Below are positions 16,626 through 24,515 of a stretch of 64,000 nt of DNA, in pieces. Made by a program: the position numbers and the translations under genes. This stretch comes from Paenibacillus_AR mesotrionivorans. GTDB lineage: Bacteria; Bacillota; Bacilli; Paenibacillales; NBRC-103111. Under the pieces are notes generated by a model. It did not search any database, was not told where the DNA came from, and worked only from the letters and a program-made list of their open reading frames with translations. Position 1 is the first letter of the stretch, and each line of letters starts with the position of its first letter. The stretch is from positions 310,001 to 374,000 of the forward strand of contig NZ_JBJURJ010000003.1 in the NCBI RefSeq assembly GCF_046098205.1. Reading direction: 5' to 3'.

Positions 16626-17657
16626 TCAGTCCCCGGTAATATCGCGGACCGATTTGCGCTCCAACAGCTTGGGCTGCAGCACAATATCAAACATCGGCCC
16701 GGCATCGTCCATCATATCCATCAGCATTTTGCAGGCCATCTTACCCATTTCGTAGTCCGGCTGTTTGATGGACGTCAGAGGGGGGTGAATCATCTGGCCC
16801 ACATCAATGCCGTCGAAGCCCACCACGGAAATATCCTGGGGCACCTGCAGCTCCCGCCGGGAGAGCTCATTAATCACCCCGAAGGCCATCATATCATTGC
16901 AGGCAAAAATCGCCGTAGGCGGATTGGGACGGTCCATCAGCTTACCGGCCAGTCTTTTGCCGGAATCAAATTCATACACGGCGTTGTAAACCTCATCCGC
17001 GGGAGATTCCTCCACCATGGGCTCCAGACCTGCCGACTGCATGGCCTCCAGGTAACCCTGGCAGATGCTCCGGCGGCTGGGGCGGTCTATTTTGGAGGTG
17101 ACATAACCGATCTGCCGGTGGCCCTTGGCTTGAAGGTGCCGGGTGGCCATAGCCCCGCCTTTATGATAATCGAACTCGATTTGGGAGATACCCTCCCCTT
17201 CGATCTTCTGGTCGATGGCGATGACATGCAGCCCGCGGTCCAGCAGGCTTTTCAAAAGCCGCTTGTCCTTGGATATGGAGGAGATAATCAGTCCCTTCAC
17301 CTGCTTTTCCACCAGGGTGCGGATATATTCGTCCTCCAGAGCCGGGTCCTGCAGCGAGTTGCACGTGATTACCGTAAAATTGTGCTGGCGCGCCACCTCC
17401 TCCACCCCGAACAGAACAGAGGAGTAGAAGGGATTGATAATGGATGGAATAATAACGGCAATGGTCATGCTGGAATTCATCTTCAGCTGTTTGCCCAGCA
17501 GGTTGGGAATGTAGTTGGACTCCTTGGCGATCCGCTGGATCTTCTCTTTCAGCTCCTTGCTCACGGGGTAGCTGCTGTTGCTCAGCACCCGGGAGACTGT
17601 CGCCGATGAAACATTGGCCATTCTTGCTATATCATGGATGGTGACCGGCTTGTTCAT
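16626..17657 (-). CDS. LacI-family transcriptional regulator
   Basis: 343 residues. The N-terminal HTH is IHDIARMANVSSATVSRVL, followed by the hinge region and a periplasmic-binding-type sugar domain (IFACNDMMAFGVINEL, DISVVGFDGIDVG). It should bind a sugar effector and control the importer encoded just downstream. GAGGAGA precedes the ATG. One operator-like palindrome overlaps its own promoter, which suggests autoregulation, and three lie between it and the binding-protein gene. Confidence 0.92.
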   Translation of the reverse strand: MNKPVTIHDIARMANVSSATVSRVLSNSSYPVSKELKEKIQRIAKESNYIPNLLGKQLKMNSSMTIAVIIPSIINPFYSSVLFGVEEVARQHNFTVITCNSLQDPALEDEYIRTLVEKQVKGLIISSISKDKRLLKSLLDRGLHVIAIDQKIEGEGISQIEFDYHKGGAMATRHLQAKGHRQIGYVTSKIDRPSRRSICQGYLEAMQSAGLEPMVEESPADEVYNAVYEFDSGKRLAGKLMDRPNPPTAIFACNDMMAFGVINELSRRELQVPQDISVVGFDGIDVGQMIHPPLTSIKQPDYEMGKMACKMLMDMMDDAGPMFDIVLQPKLLERKSVRDITGD

Positions 17658-17675
17658 ACATTCTCCTCATTTTTA

Positions 17676-17691
17676 CAGTAATCGGTTACTA
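17676..17691 (-). promoter_or_regulatory. Putative LacI operator 4 (autoregulatory)
   Basis: CAGTAATCGGTTACTA has the palindromic core AGTAATCGGTTACT. It lies 3 bp downstream of the lacI -10 box and would overlap the transcription start, as operator 1 does at the importer promoter. Confidence 0.6.
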
Positions 17692-17694
17692 TCC

Positions 17695-17723
17695 AGTATA
17701 CAAATTGGACAGGCAGAAAGCAA
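17695..17723 (-). promoter_or_regulatory. Probable lacI promoter
   Basis: On the leftward strand TTGCTT (17718-17723) and TATACT (17695-17700) are 17 bp apart. The operator-like palindrome at 17676-17691 follows directly. Confidence 0.55.
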
Positions 17724-17738
17724 TAAGGGACCTCCAAG

Positions 17739-17766
17739 AAAAAACAGCCTCCGCTACCGGAGACTG
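17739..17766 (-). terminator. Intrinsic terminator of the ABC export operon
   Basis: CAGCCTCCG and CGGAGACTG pair around a CTAC loop with one mismatch; on the leftward strand a run of T follows. It lies 35 bp past the stop of the FtsX-type permease gene. Confidence 0.75.
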
Positions 17767-17801
17767 CTTCAGTTACATCTTTATGCCCCATCATCCTTTG
17801 C

Positions 17802-20135
17802 TCAAACCATCCCGCCAAGCTCCCGGAAGTCCTGCTGTTGCGGCCAAAGCCGTGCAGGAAGCAGGAAGATAAGAGCAGTTAGCAAAACCGCGCTGCCCAC
17901 CGGGAGCAGCACCGTACCGGCCGACAGGCTGATGCCGATATGCATCAGGAGAGATAAACCTAGCTTCACCAGCCCAACGTATAAGCCCAAGGAAAGCAGC
18001 AGGCTGAAGAGAAGGGAAATAACCGCCTTTACAGCCGTATGCCGGAGAAGGAAGCCGCTTCCCAGCCCCATGGCGCGAATGACCAGACCTTCCCGGTAAT
18101 CCTGGAGAATTCCCATACAGACGAGATTCAGATTAAACAGGATGGAGGAAAAAATGCAGACGGCGCAGAGCCATTTGAACACGGCCAGAAAGTCACTGAT
18201 CATCTTCGCCAGATATTCCCCCTGAAGGCCCACATGCAGGGTGATGATGCTGCTCACCCCCTCCTTGAACCGGCTGGAGTCCGCTTTAATCAGGAACGAA
18301 ACCCGCTCGCTCCCCTCCTGGGCCACCGCCGGCTTCAGAATATCCCACTGGTTGATGCCCCCCGCTTCGTATACTCCCTTAATTGGAAGCTCCACCGGCT
18401 CCCCGCCAATTTCCGTCCTCAGGAGGCTGCCCACGCCGATGCCCAGCTTATCCCGGAAGCTGGAGGAAATCAGCACCCCGTCGGCCGGACCTTCAAACAC
18501 ATCCTCCCCCTCCAGCAGCTTGTAGCGGACCTGATACTCCTCCGGCTTCAGCCCGCTTACCTGAACGGGGCGGCGGACACCCTCCCGGTCTGTCACGAAT
18601 CCGGAGCGCACATACAGCTTGGTATAACCGGCCACGTCCGGCGTCTCCTTCAGCGCCTGCTCCAACCCGGCCGGATCACCGGTGGCAGCCAAGTAATTAT
18701 AGGAAAGTTTCGCCTCTGTCCCTTGATTGAAGCTGTCCCGGATGGTTTGGTCCAGTGTAAACCCGATCAAGAGAAACAGGATGGTCAAGCCCAGACTGAA
18801 TACCGTTACGGCAAAGGAATGCCGGTTGGCACGCAGGCTCCGTGAGCTGTAAAGCATCAAGCGGCTCCGGTACGGCCATGCGGATATGACCCGGATACCC
18901 AGTAGGGCAATGCCGAAGAAAAGCCCGGTGAACAGAAGAATCAGCATACTGCTGAGAAGCGCCGAGGACCGGCCCACATAAACGGCATAGACAATCAGTG
19001 TAACCAGTCCAAAGCCTACGGACAGCCAGGTGATTTTGCGCCGGGATTTTTTCCAGGAAACAGCATCCCCGCGGACCACAGTCAACGGATGAATGGCGTC
19101 CATCGCCATGGTGGCAATAAAGATGAACACTACATAAATAAATATAAATAATAGTGCACCCGAACCCACCATGCGCAGCGCCCCAAAGCCGCCTGAGCTA
19201 TCCGGCACTCCGTTAAACTTCAGCAGATGCCTGGCGATGGGGATACTGAGGAGAGCCCCAAGAAGCACAGCAGGCACCAGCAGTAAACCAAGCTCCGCCC
19301 GCAAGGCGGTCCGCAGGGCCTTCACCGGTGTACCCAGCATCCGGATGACAGCCGTATCCCGCTGCCGTTGCATTATAATCATGAAGATACTGCTCAGAAC
19401 CGACAGCAGCGTCATGATATAGCTAAGAGTATGGAGAATGGTCAGGGCAGCCGTATTGGTATTCAGCTTGGCCTGGATTTCCGCCAAACGGTCGTCCACC
19501 GTGGAATATTTGAAGCCGGGTTCGATTTGCGCCAGCTGCTCCTTGAGCTTCCCGCTGTCCCCGCCGTCAAGCAGAAAGAGAGTGACAAATGGAGTCCGGC
19601 CCATATTGTGAAAGCCGGCCGTTTTGCCGTAGCCCAGCATTTCCGATTGCCCGTCCACACCGTACGCCGCCTGCTCTACCCCCACTACCCGGTAAACGCG
19701 TCCGCCCACTGTCACTGAGCCGCCTTCCTTCACATGCAGCTCATCCGCCAAAGCTTTATACAGGAGGATTCCGTCCTCCGACAGATCGTAATCCCCGGCC
19801 ACAATATCGCCGTAAGCCTGGATAGCGCCGTTCTGGAAAGGGACGGAGTATACTCCTGCGGTTTTGACGGTTATCCCTTCCCCCCGGAGCTTCTCTACCG
19901 CCTCCCGGAAGGCGCGGGATTCATACTCCGCCTCCACCTTTAACCCCGCCCCGTTGAGCTCCGCCGCCTGCCCGTTTAAGGCAAGCTCGGTCCGGGCCAT
20001 AATCTGCGGAATCGCCAAGGCAATGCTGACCGCAATCACCACCGACAGCATGACGAAGCCGTACAGCAGCCTCTGGCTCCGGAGCATTCTCAGATTATAC
20101 AGTCTGAAGAGCTTGATCCACTCCAAGGACCTCAC
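17802..20135 (-). CDS. FtsX-type ABC transporter permease
   Basis: 777 residues. An N-terminal membrane helix is followed by a large extracytoplasmic domain (about residues 40-240), an FtsX core with three helices, a second single helix and extracytoplasmic domain, and a second FtsX core at the C-terminus: the ten-helix layout of the MacB/Vex/Bce-type permeases. Such systems export or detach peptides, lipids or antibiotics. The reading frame overlaps the ATPase gene by 41 bp. The assumed GTG start at 20135 has a poorly spaced ribosome site; a TTG two codons later is an alternative. Confidence 0.85.
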   Translation of the reverse strand: MRSLEWIKLFRLYNLRMLRSQRLLYGFVMLSVVIAVSIALAIPQIMARTELALNGQAAELNGAGLKVEAEYESRAFREAVEKLRGEGITVKTAGVYSVPFQNGAIQAYGDIVAGDYDLSEDGILLYKALADELHVKEGGSVTVGGRVYRVVGVEQAAYGVDGQSEMLGYGKTAGFHNMGRTPFVTLFLLDGGDSGKLKEQLAQIEPGFKYSTVDDRLAEIQAKLNTNTAALTILHTLSYIMTLLSVLSSIFMIIMQRQRDTAVIRMLGTPVKALRTALRAELGLLLVPAVLLGALLSIPIARHLLKFNGVPDSSGGFGALRMVGSGALLFIFIYVVFIFIATMAMDAIHPLTVVRGDAVSWKKSRRKITWLSVGFGLVTLIVYAVYVGRSSALLSSMLILLFTGLFFGIALLGIRVISAWPYRSRLMLYSSRSLRANRHSFAVTVFSLGLTILFLLIGFTLDQTIRDSFNQGTEAKLSYNYLAATGDPAGLEQALKETPDVAGYTKLYVRSGFVTDREGVRRPVQVSGLKPEEYQVRYKLLEGEDVFEGPADGVLISSSFRDKLGIGVGSLLRTEIGGEPVELPIKGVYEAGGINQWDILKPAVAQEGSERVSFLIKADSSRFKEGVSSIITLHVGLQGEYLAKMISDFLAVFKWLCAVCIFSSILFNLNLVCMGILQDYREGLVIRAMGLGSGFLLRHTAVKAVISLLFSLLLSLGLYVGLVKLGLSLLMHIGISLSAGTVLLPVGSAVLLTALIFLLPARLWPQQQDFRELGGMV

Positions 20136-20781
20136 CCCCGTTCAGCACAATCCTGCGTTCACCCATGTCGCCGATCTCTCTGTCATGAGTCACGATCACC
20201 AGCCCGCAGCCGGTTTCTCTCCGGGTGAGCAGCAGCAGCCCCAGCACCAAACGGCTGTTTTCCCGATCCAAAGCTCCCGTCGGCTCATCGCACAAAAGCA
20301 CCTGGGGATGGTTCACCAGAGCCCGGACAATGGCTACACGTTGGGCCTCCCCGCCGGACAACGACTTGACATTGCTGTTGGCCTTGTCTGCCATCCCCAC
20401 CTTTTCCAGCAGCTCCATGGCAGCCTTGCGGCCGGATCTGCCTTTATGCCGGGCGTCCATGGCCAGAAGCAGATTTTCCAGCGGGTTCAGGCAGCCGATC
20501 AGATTGGGATTCTGGAAGATCAGTCCGATCTTGTCCCGGCGCAGAGCCGACAGCTCCTTTTCCTTGCGGAAATCCACCTGCCTGCCATCCACATAGACAC
20601 TGCCTGAAGTGGGCTCCGCCAGCAATGCGGCGATGTTCAACAGGGTAGACTTGCCGCATCCGGAAGGACCCATTATGGTCATCCATTCCTTCTCCCGGAT
20701 GGTCAGATCCACCCCATTGAGAATGGAATGCTCCTTTTCTCCGTCCTTATATGATTTGTGTACATTCGTTAGCCTGATCAC
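20095..20781 (-). CDS. ABC transporter ATP-binding protein (export type)
   Basis: 228 residues. Walker A GPSGCGKST, Q-loop LIFQNPNLIG, signature LSGGEAQRVAIVRAL, Walker B LLCDEPTGALD and H-loop VTHD are all intact. It belongs to the LolD/MacB-like group that pairs with FtsX-type permeases. The GTG start at 20781 is favoured by GGGGAG seven bases upstream, and the first residues (IRLTNVHKSY) are the usual beginning of the family. It follows the histidine kinase gene after 91 bp that hold four 11-bp repeats. Confidence 0.92.
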   Translation of the reverse strand: MIRLTNVHKSYKDGEKEHSILNGVDLTIREKEWMTIMGPSGCGKSTLLNIAALLAEPTSGSVYVDGRQVDFRKEKELSALRRDKIGLIFQNPNLIGCLNPLENLLLAMDARHKGRSGRKAAMELLEKVGMADKANSNVKSLSGGEAQRVAIVRALVNHPQVLLCDEPTGALDRENSRLVLGLLLLTRRETGCGLVIVTHDREIGDMGERRIVLNGGEVLGVDQALQTV

Positions 20782-20837
20782 GGCAACGCTCCCCTTTCCG
20801 CCAAAAGACCGGTTTGACCCCATCTTAGCAGAGCGCG

Positions 20838-20876
20838 CCTTACCTCCCCCTTAGCCCAACCTTACACCAGCCTTAC
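20838..20876 (-). promoter_or_regulatory. Four 11-bp-spaced direct repeats, likely response-regulator binding array
   Basis: CCTTAC/CCTTAG hexamers begin at 20838, 20849, 20860 and 20871, exactly 11 bp apart (GTAAGG or CTAAGG on the leftward strand). An 11-bp pitch is typical of OmpR/PhoB-family binding sites. TAAGAT with an upstream TGC (extended -10, 20822-20827) follows, so the array sits where an activator of the ATPase-permease pair would bind. The first copy overlaps the stop codon of the kinase gene. Confidence 0.6.
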
Positions 20877-22237
20877 ATTTGCGGAAGCTCGATGATAATT
20901 CCGAAGGTATGATGGTCTGTGTTCAAGCGTACAGTGCCACCGTGGGCGGAGATTATTTTCTTGACGATGGCCAGTCCCAGGCCGGAGCCGTCGGGATTCA
21001 GGGAACCGGCCTCCACATCCCGGACGAAGGGCTCCAGCATAAGGTCACCGCCTCCCGCCGAGACGATGGCACTGTCGTTGACCACCGCCAGCCGGATCAC
21101 ACCCTTTCCCTTCTCCAGCCGCACCCGGAGCAAGGACCCCTCCCGGTGATATGCGATGGAATTGTACAGAAGATTGGACAATACCCGGCGCATAGCTTTT
21201 TTGTCAAAAGGAAACGGAATTTCCTCCTCGGCAATATCGAATTCCGGCACCAGCCCCGCCGCCTCCAGCTCCGGCAGCATCCGGATCATCTCCGTGCGGA
21301 TAAACTCGGCGTAATCATCCCTTGTCCGCTCCAACTGGAACGCAGGGCTGTCCATCCGGGACAGCTCGAACAGGTCCATAATCAGCTCATTGGCCCGCAG
21401 GCTGTTTTCATAGATAATCTTCAAGTAGCCGTCCTGCTCGGGTCCGGCGGGGACCTGTTGTTTAAGCAGCAGCTCGGCATATCCGGACATGCTGGTCAGC
21501 GGGTTCTTCAGATCGTGGGAGATATCCAGCACCAGGCTCTTCCGGTTCCGTTCGCTTTGTTCAATCATGTCCATCTGCTTCTCCATTTGCTCGGCCATGT
21601 GGTTAAAGCTCAGCTCCAGCTCGCTGAATTCCTGGTTATTGCCCACAGGCACCCGGGCGCTGTAATCCCCGTCCCGCACCCGCTTCACCCCTTGGGAAAG
21701 CACGCGCAGAGGCCGGATAAAGCGGATAGCCGTAATTTTGGAAAAAATGAAGGTGACCGCCAGTGTCATTCCCAAGGAAATCAGGGTAAACAGAAGCACA
21801 CCCTGAACGTTGAGAATAATCCGGATGTTGCTGAAGAACGCCACCTTATTCTTCATGGAGACGATCAGCCAAAACTGCTCCTTCTCATTATAGGCAAAAT
21901 GAATCACATGACGGCTGGTTACACTTTCCATCATCTGGTTGACAAATTCATCCGGCTGGAGCTGACTGGTTCCCAAGGGATTCAGCCCTTCAGACCGGAG
22001 CAGATTAAATTGGCTGTCCAGCACCTGGACACCGCCGCCCTTCTCCACAATGGGGCCGGCGGAGATCGCGGTGTAATCATCCTGCATCAGCTGCTCGGCG
22101 AGATTGCTGCTATACATTTCGTTGCGGGAATCCAGCCTGGTCAGGCCAATCATCACCAGCACGCTGAGCAGGGGAAAAATAAACAGAACCAGCATGTAAT
22201 TTTTGAGCAGCTGATAGGAAATCCGCTGTTTCTTCAT
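20873..22237 (-). CDS. Two-component sensor histidine kinase
   Basis: 454 residues. First membrane helix near residues 15-35, an extracytoplasmic domain of about 120 residues, a second helix (FTLISLGMTLAVTFIF), HAMP, a dimerisation domain with the H-box LDISHDLKNPLTSMSGY, and a HATPase domain (N-box LSNLLYNSIAY, G-box GSGLGLAIVKKI). It sits 4 bp after the regulator gene. The sizeable outer domain differs from Bce-type intramembrane kinases, so it probably senses a ligand itself. Confidence 0.92.
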   Translation of the reverse strand: MKKQRISYQLLKNYMLVLFIFPLLSVLVMIGLTRLDSRNEMYSSNLAEQLMQDDYTAISAGPIVEKGGGVQVLDSQFNLLRSEGLNPLGTSQLQPDEFVNQMMESVTSRHVIHFAYNEKEQFWLIVSMKNKVAFFSNIRIILNVQGVLLFTLISLGMTLAVTFIFSKITAIRFIRPLRVLSQGVKRVRDGDYSARVPVGNNQEFSELELSFNHMAEQMEKQMDMIEQSERNRKSLVLDISHDLKNPLTSMSGYAELLLKQQVPAGPEQDGYLKIIYENSLRANELIMDLFELSRMDSPAFQLERTRDDYAEFIRTEMIRMLPELEAAGLVPEFDIAEEEIPFPFDKKAMRRVLSNLLYNSIAYHREGSLLRVRLEKGKGVIRLAVVNDSAIVSAGGGDLMLEPFVRDVEAGSLNPDGSGLGLAIVKKIISAHGGTVRLNTDHHTFGIIIELPQM

Positions 22238-22241
22238 CCCG

Positions 22242-22940
22242 CTACTCCTCCCGGCGGAACATATAACCCAGGCCCCGCTGCAGGACAATATATTCCGGGC
22301 TTTTGGCATTGGGCTCAATCTTGTTGCGCAGGCGGCTCACCGTGACCATCAGGGTATTGTCGTCATAGCAGTATTCATCCTCCCAGACCTGCTCGTACAG
22401 CTGCCTTTTGGTAAAAATCCGGTTGGGATGCCGCATCAGGAACGCCAGCATTTTGTATTCCTTGGCCAGCAAGGGGATGTGGGTGTCTGCGATATACAGC
22501 TTGCATTCCCTCAGGTCCAGCCTGAGGCTGCGGTACTCCAGAATTTCCTCCGGCACCGGTGTTTCCTCCGTAGAATCATACACATGCCTGCGACGCAGCT
22601 GAGCCTCCACCCGGGCCACCAGCTCCGCCTGGCTGAAGGGCTTCACGAGATAATCGTCCGCCCCGAGACCCAAACCCAGCACCTTGTCCATTTCCTCGTT
22701 CCGCGCCGTCAGGAATATCACCGGAATATGGCTGGTTTTACGGATTTCGCGCAGCAGATTAAAGCCGTCCAGCCGCGGCATCATCACATCGAGAACGGCC
22801 AGATTCAGCTCAAACCGCCCCAGCAGCTCCAACGCCTCCAAACCATCCTTTGCCTCAAAAATACGGTGCCCCTTCTCCTCCAGATGGAGCCGGATGAGCC
22901 TCCGGATATCCGTTTCATCTTCCGCAACCAATATATTCAT
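22242..22940 (-). CDS. OmpR/PhoB-family response regulator
   Basis: 232 residues. Receiver domain with phospho-acceptor Asp in LAVLDVMMPRLDG, Thr in VIFLTARNEE and Lys in LVKPFSQ; winged-helix DNA-binding domain at the C-terminus (VSRLRNKIEPN). An extended -10 promoter TGC-TATACT is seen at 22994-23002 on the leftward strand, and the leader between it and the start contains repeated GTAAAA. It is transcribed with the kinase and probably controls the adjacent ABC transporter through the repeats at 20838-20876. Confidence 0.93.
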   Translation of the reverse strand: MNILVAEDETDIRRLIRLHLEEKGHRIFEAKDGLEALELLGRFELNLAVLDVMMPRLDGFNLLREIRKTSHIPVIFLTARNEEMDKVLGLGLGADDYLVKPFSQAELVARVEAQLRRRHVYDSTEETPVPEEILEYRSLRLDLRECKLYIADTHIPLLAKEYKMLAFLMRHPNRIFTKRQLYEQVWEDEYCYDDNTLMVTVSRLRNKIEPNAKSPEYIVLQRGLGYMFRREE

Positions 22941-23112
22941 CTGTTCGCCTGCTTTTACAGTTGATTTTTACAGCTTTTTTTACCAACTCCACTAGTATAG
23001 CAGATTCCAACAAGTCCGCTGCGGATGGAAAAGAGACAAAATCCGGCGAATCAGGTACACTATTCACTATAATGAAAAGACCTGCAATTTAAGGACCTGC
23101 AAGGAGGACCCG

Positions 23113-24429
23113 ATGATGGAATTACGCACCCTGCGCATTATGGGCGATAAAGATAAATCAAGCGATGACCGCGATGAATATGAACGTGACTACAGCCGTC
23201 TTATCGGCTCCCCCGCCTTCCGCCGGCTGCAAGGCAAATCCCAGGTGTTCGGCGCGGGCACCGGGGATTATTACCGGACCCGGCTGACCCACTCCCTGGA
23301 GGTGTCCCAGATCTCCCGGGAGCTGGCCGGACGGCTGAACCGGAAGTACCCCACCCTGGCCGCCGAAACCCATCCCGGTCTGGTGCTGGACAAGGCGGTG
23401 GTGGAAATTGCCTCCTTGGCCCACGATCTGGGACACCCTCCTTTTGGCCACAAAGGGGAGGAAGTGCTCAACGACATCCTGGAGAACCGCTACGGCATGA
23501 AGTATGAGGGCAACGCCCAGAATTACCGGATTCTGATGTTTCTGGAGAAACGGGCAGGCAGCGACCGGGGACTGGATTTGACCGCCGCGACCCTTTTGGC
23601 CATTAACAAATATCCCTTCTCTCTGGAGGAAGAAGGCCGGCTGAAGGGTGTTTACGGTGCCGAATGGGCGGAGATCTCCAAGCTGCGTGACCTGTGGGGT
23701 CTGCCCAAGGGCTGCCTCACCCTGGAGGCGCAGCTGATGGACCTGTGCGATGACATCGCCTATTCCACCCATGACATTGAGGACGGTATCCGCGCAGGCA
23801 AAATTCAGATGCATGAGGCCTTTTTCACCAACCCGCGGCTCATCGCCAATCTGGTTCAGGAGATCCGCCGGGAGGAAGGGAACGGCCGGTTCTACTGGAG
23901 CGGCGTGGACGTGGAGGGCACCGTACGCCGGGTGCTGGAGCAGTATTGGGAGCAATGGAGCCGGATTTTTGCCGAGTGCAATAACGAAACCTCCCGGTCC
24001 AGGCGGGAGCTGAAGGCCCAGTGGGTAGGGCTGTATGCCGGATCGGTGGGTATCGTGGACGACGGGGCCAAGGGCTGGAAGCGGATCGCCTTCGTCAGGG
24101 ATGGCCAGGAGGACCTGGAGCTTCTGCGGACCATGGAGGTGCTGAAGAAGCTGGCCTGGGTCACCATGATCACGGACTTCCGGGTGCAGCGCATCCAGAA
24201 GCGCAGTGAGAATATTCTGGAGAAGCTGTGGGAGGCCTTCGACGATCCGTTACGGGCGCCCCTGATTCTCCCGCCGGACTGGAATGCCCGGTATGAGAAG
24301 AACCAGGACAAATGGCCGTGGCCCCGCTTTATCGCGGATTATATCGCCGGTATGACGGACGCTTATGCGGAGAAGGTGTTCCAGGAGCTGTACGGCAACC
24401 GCAGCGGCTCTATTTATGAACGGGACTAA
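23113..24429 (+). CDS. dgt: dGTP triphosphohydrolase (HD domain)
   Basis: 438 residues. The N-terminal SPAFRRLQGKSQVF and the HD-type metal site HSLEVSQ plus LAHDLGHPPFGHKG are characteristic of bacterial dGTPases, with a further DICDDIAYSTHD-like segment (LCDDIAYSTHDIEDG). The family cleaves dGTP, sometimes other dNTPs, to deoxynucleoside and tripolyphosphate. AGGAGG lies 5 bases before the first ATG; a second ATG follows directly. A TATAAT box at 23068-23073 may be its -10. A bidirectional terminator follows. Confidence 0.9.
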   Translation: MMELRTLRIMGDKDKSSDDRDEYERDYSRLIGSPAFRRLQGKSQVFGAGTGDYYRTRLTHSLEVSQISRELAGRLNRKYPTLAAETHPGLVLDKAVVEIASLAHDLGHPPFGHKGEEVLNDILENRYGMKYEGNAQNYRILMFLEKRAGSDRGLDLTAATLLAINKYPFSLEEEGRLKGVYGAEWAEISKLRDLWGLPKGCLTLEAQLMDLCDDIAYSTHDIEDGIRAGKIQMHEAFFTNPRLIANLVQEIRREEGNGRFYWSGVDVEGTVRRVLEQYWEQWSRIFAECNNETSRSRRELKAQWVGLYAGSVGIVDDGAKGWKRIAFVRDGQEDLELLRTMEVLKKLAWVTMITDFRVQRIQKRSENILEKLWEAFDDPLRAPLILPPDWNARYEKNQDKWPWPRFIADYIAGMTDAYAEKVFQELYGNRSGSIYERD

Positions 24430-24435
24430 TCCACA

Positions 24436-24490
24436 AAAAAAGACTTTCCGGAGGCAGCTGAAGCGGCTGCTTGTGCGGAAAGTCTTTTTC
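24436..24490. terminator. Bidirectional intrinsic terminator between convergent genes
   Basis: AAAGACTTTCCG pairs with CGGAAAGTCTTT, with an inner AGC/GCT stem and A and T runs on both sides. It separates dgt from the converging exported-protein gene. Confidence 0.85.
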
Positions 24491-24515
24491 TCTGTAGGAG
24501 AGGGGATACGCCGGC

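Noticed and set aside
22954..22985. GTAAAA repeats in the leader of the response regulator as binding sites
   Set aside because: Spacing of 12 and 13 bp is irregular and the stretch is simply A-rich; the 11-bp array before the transporter is much better.
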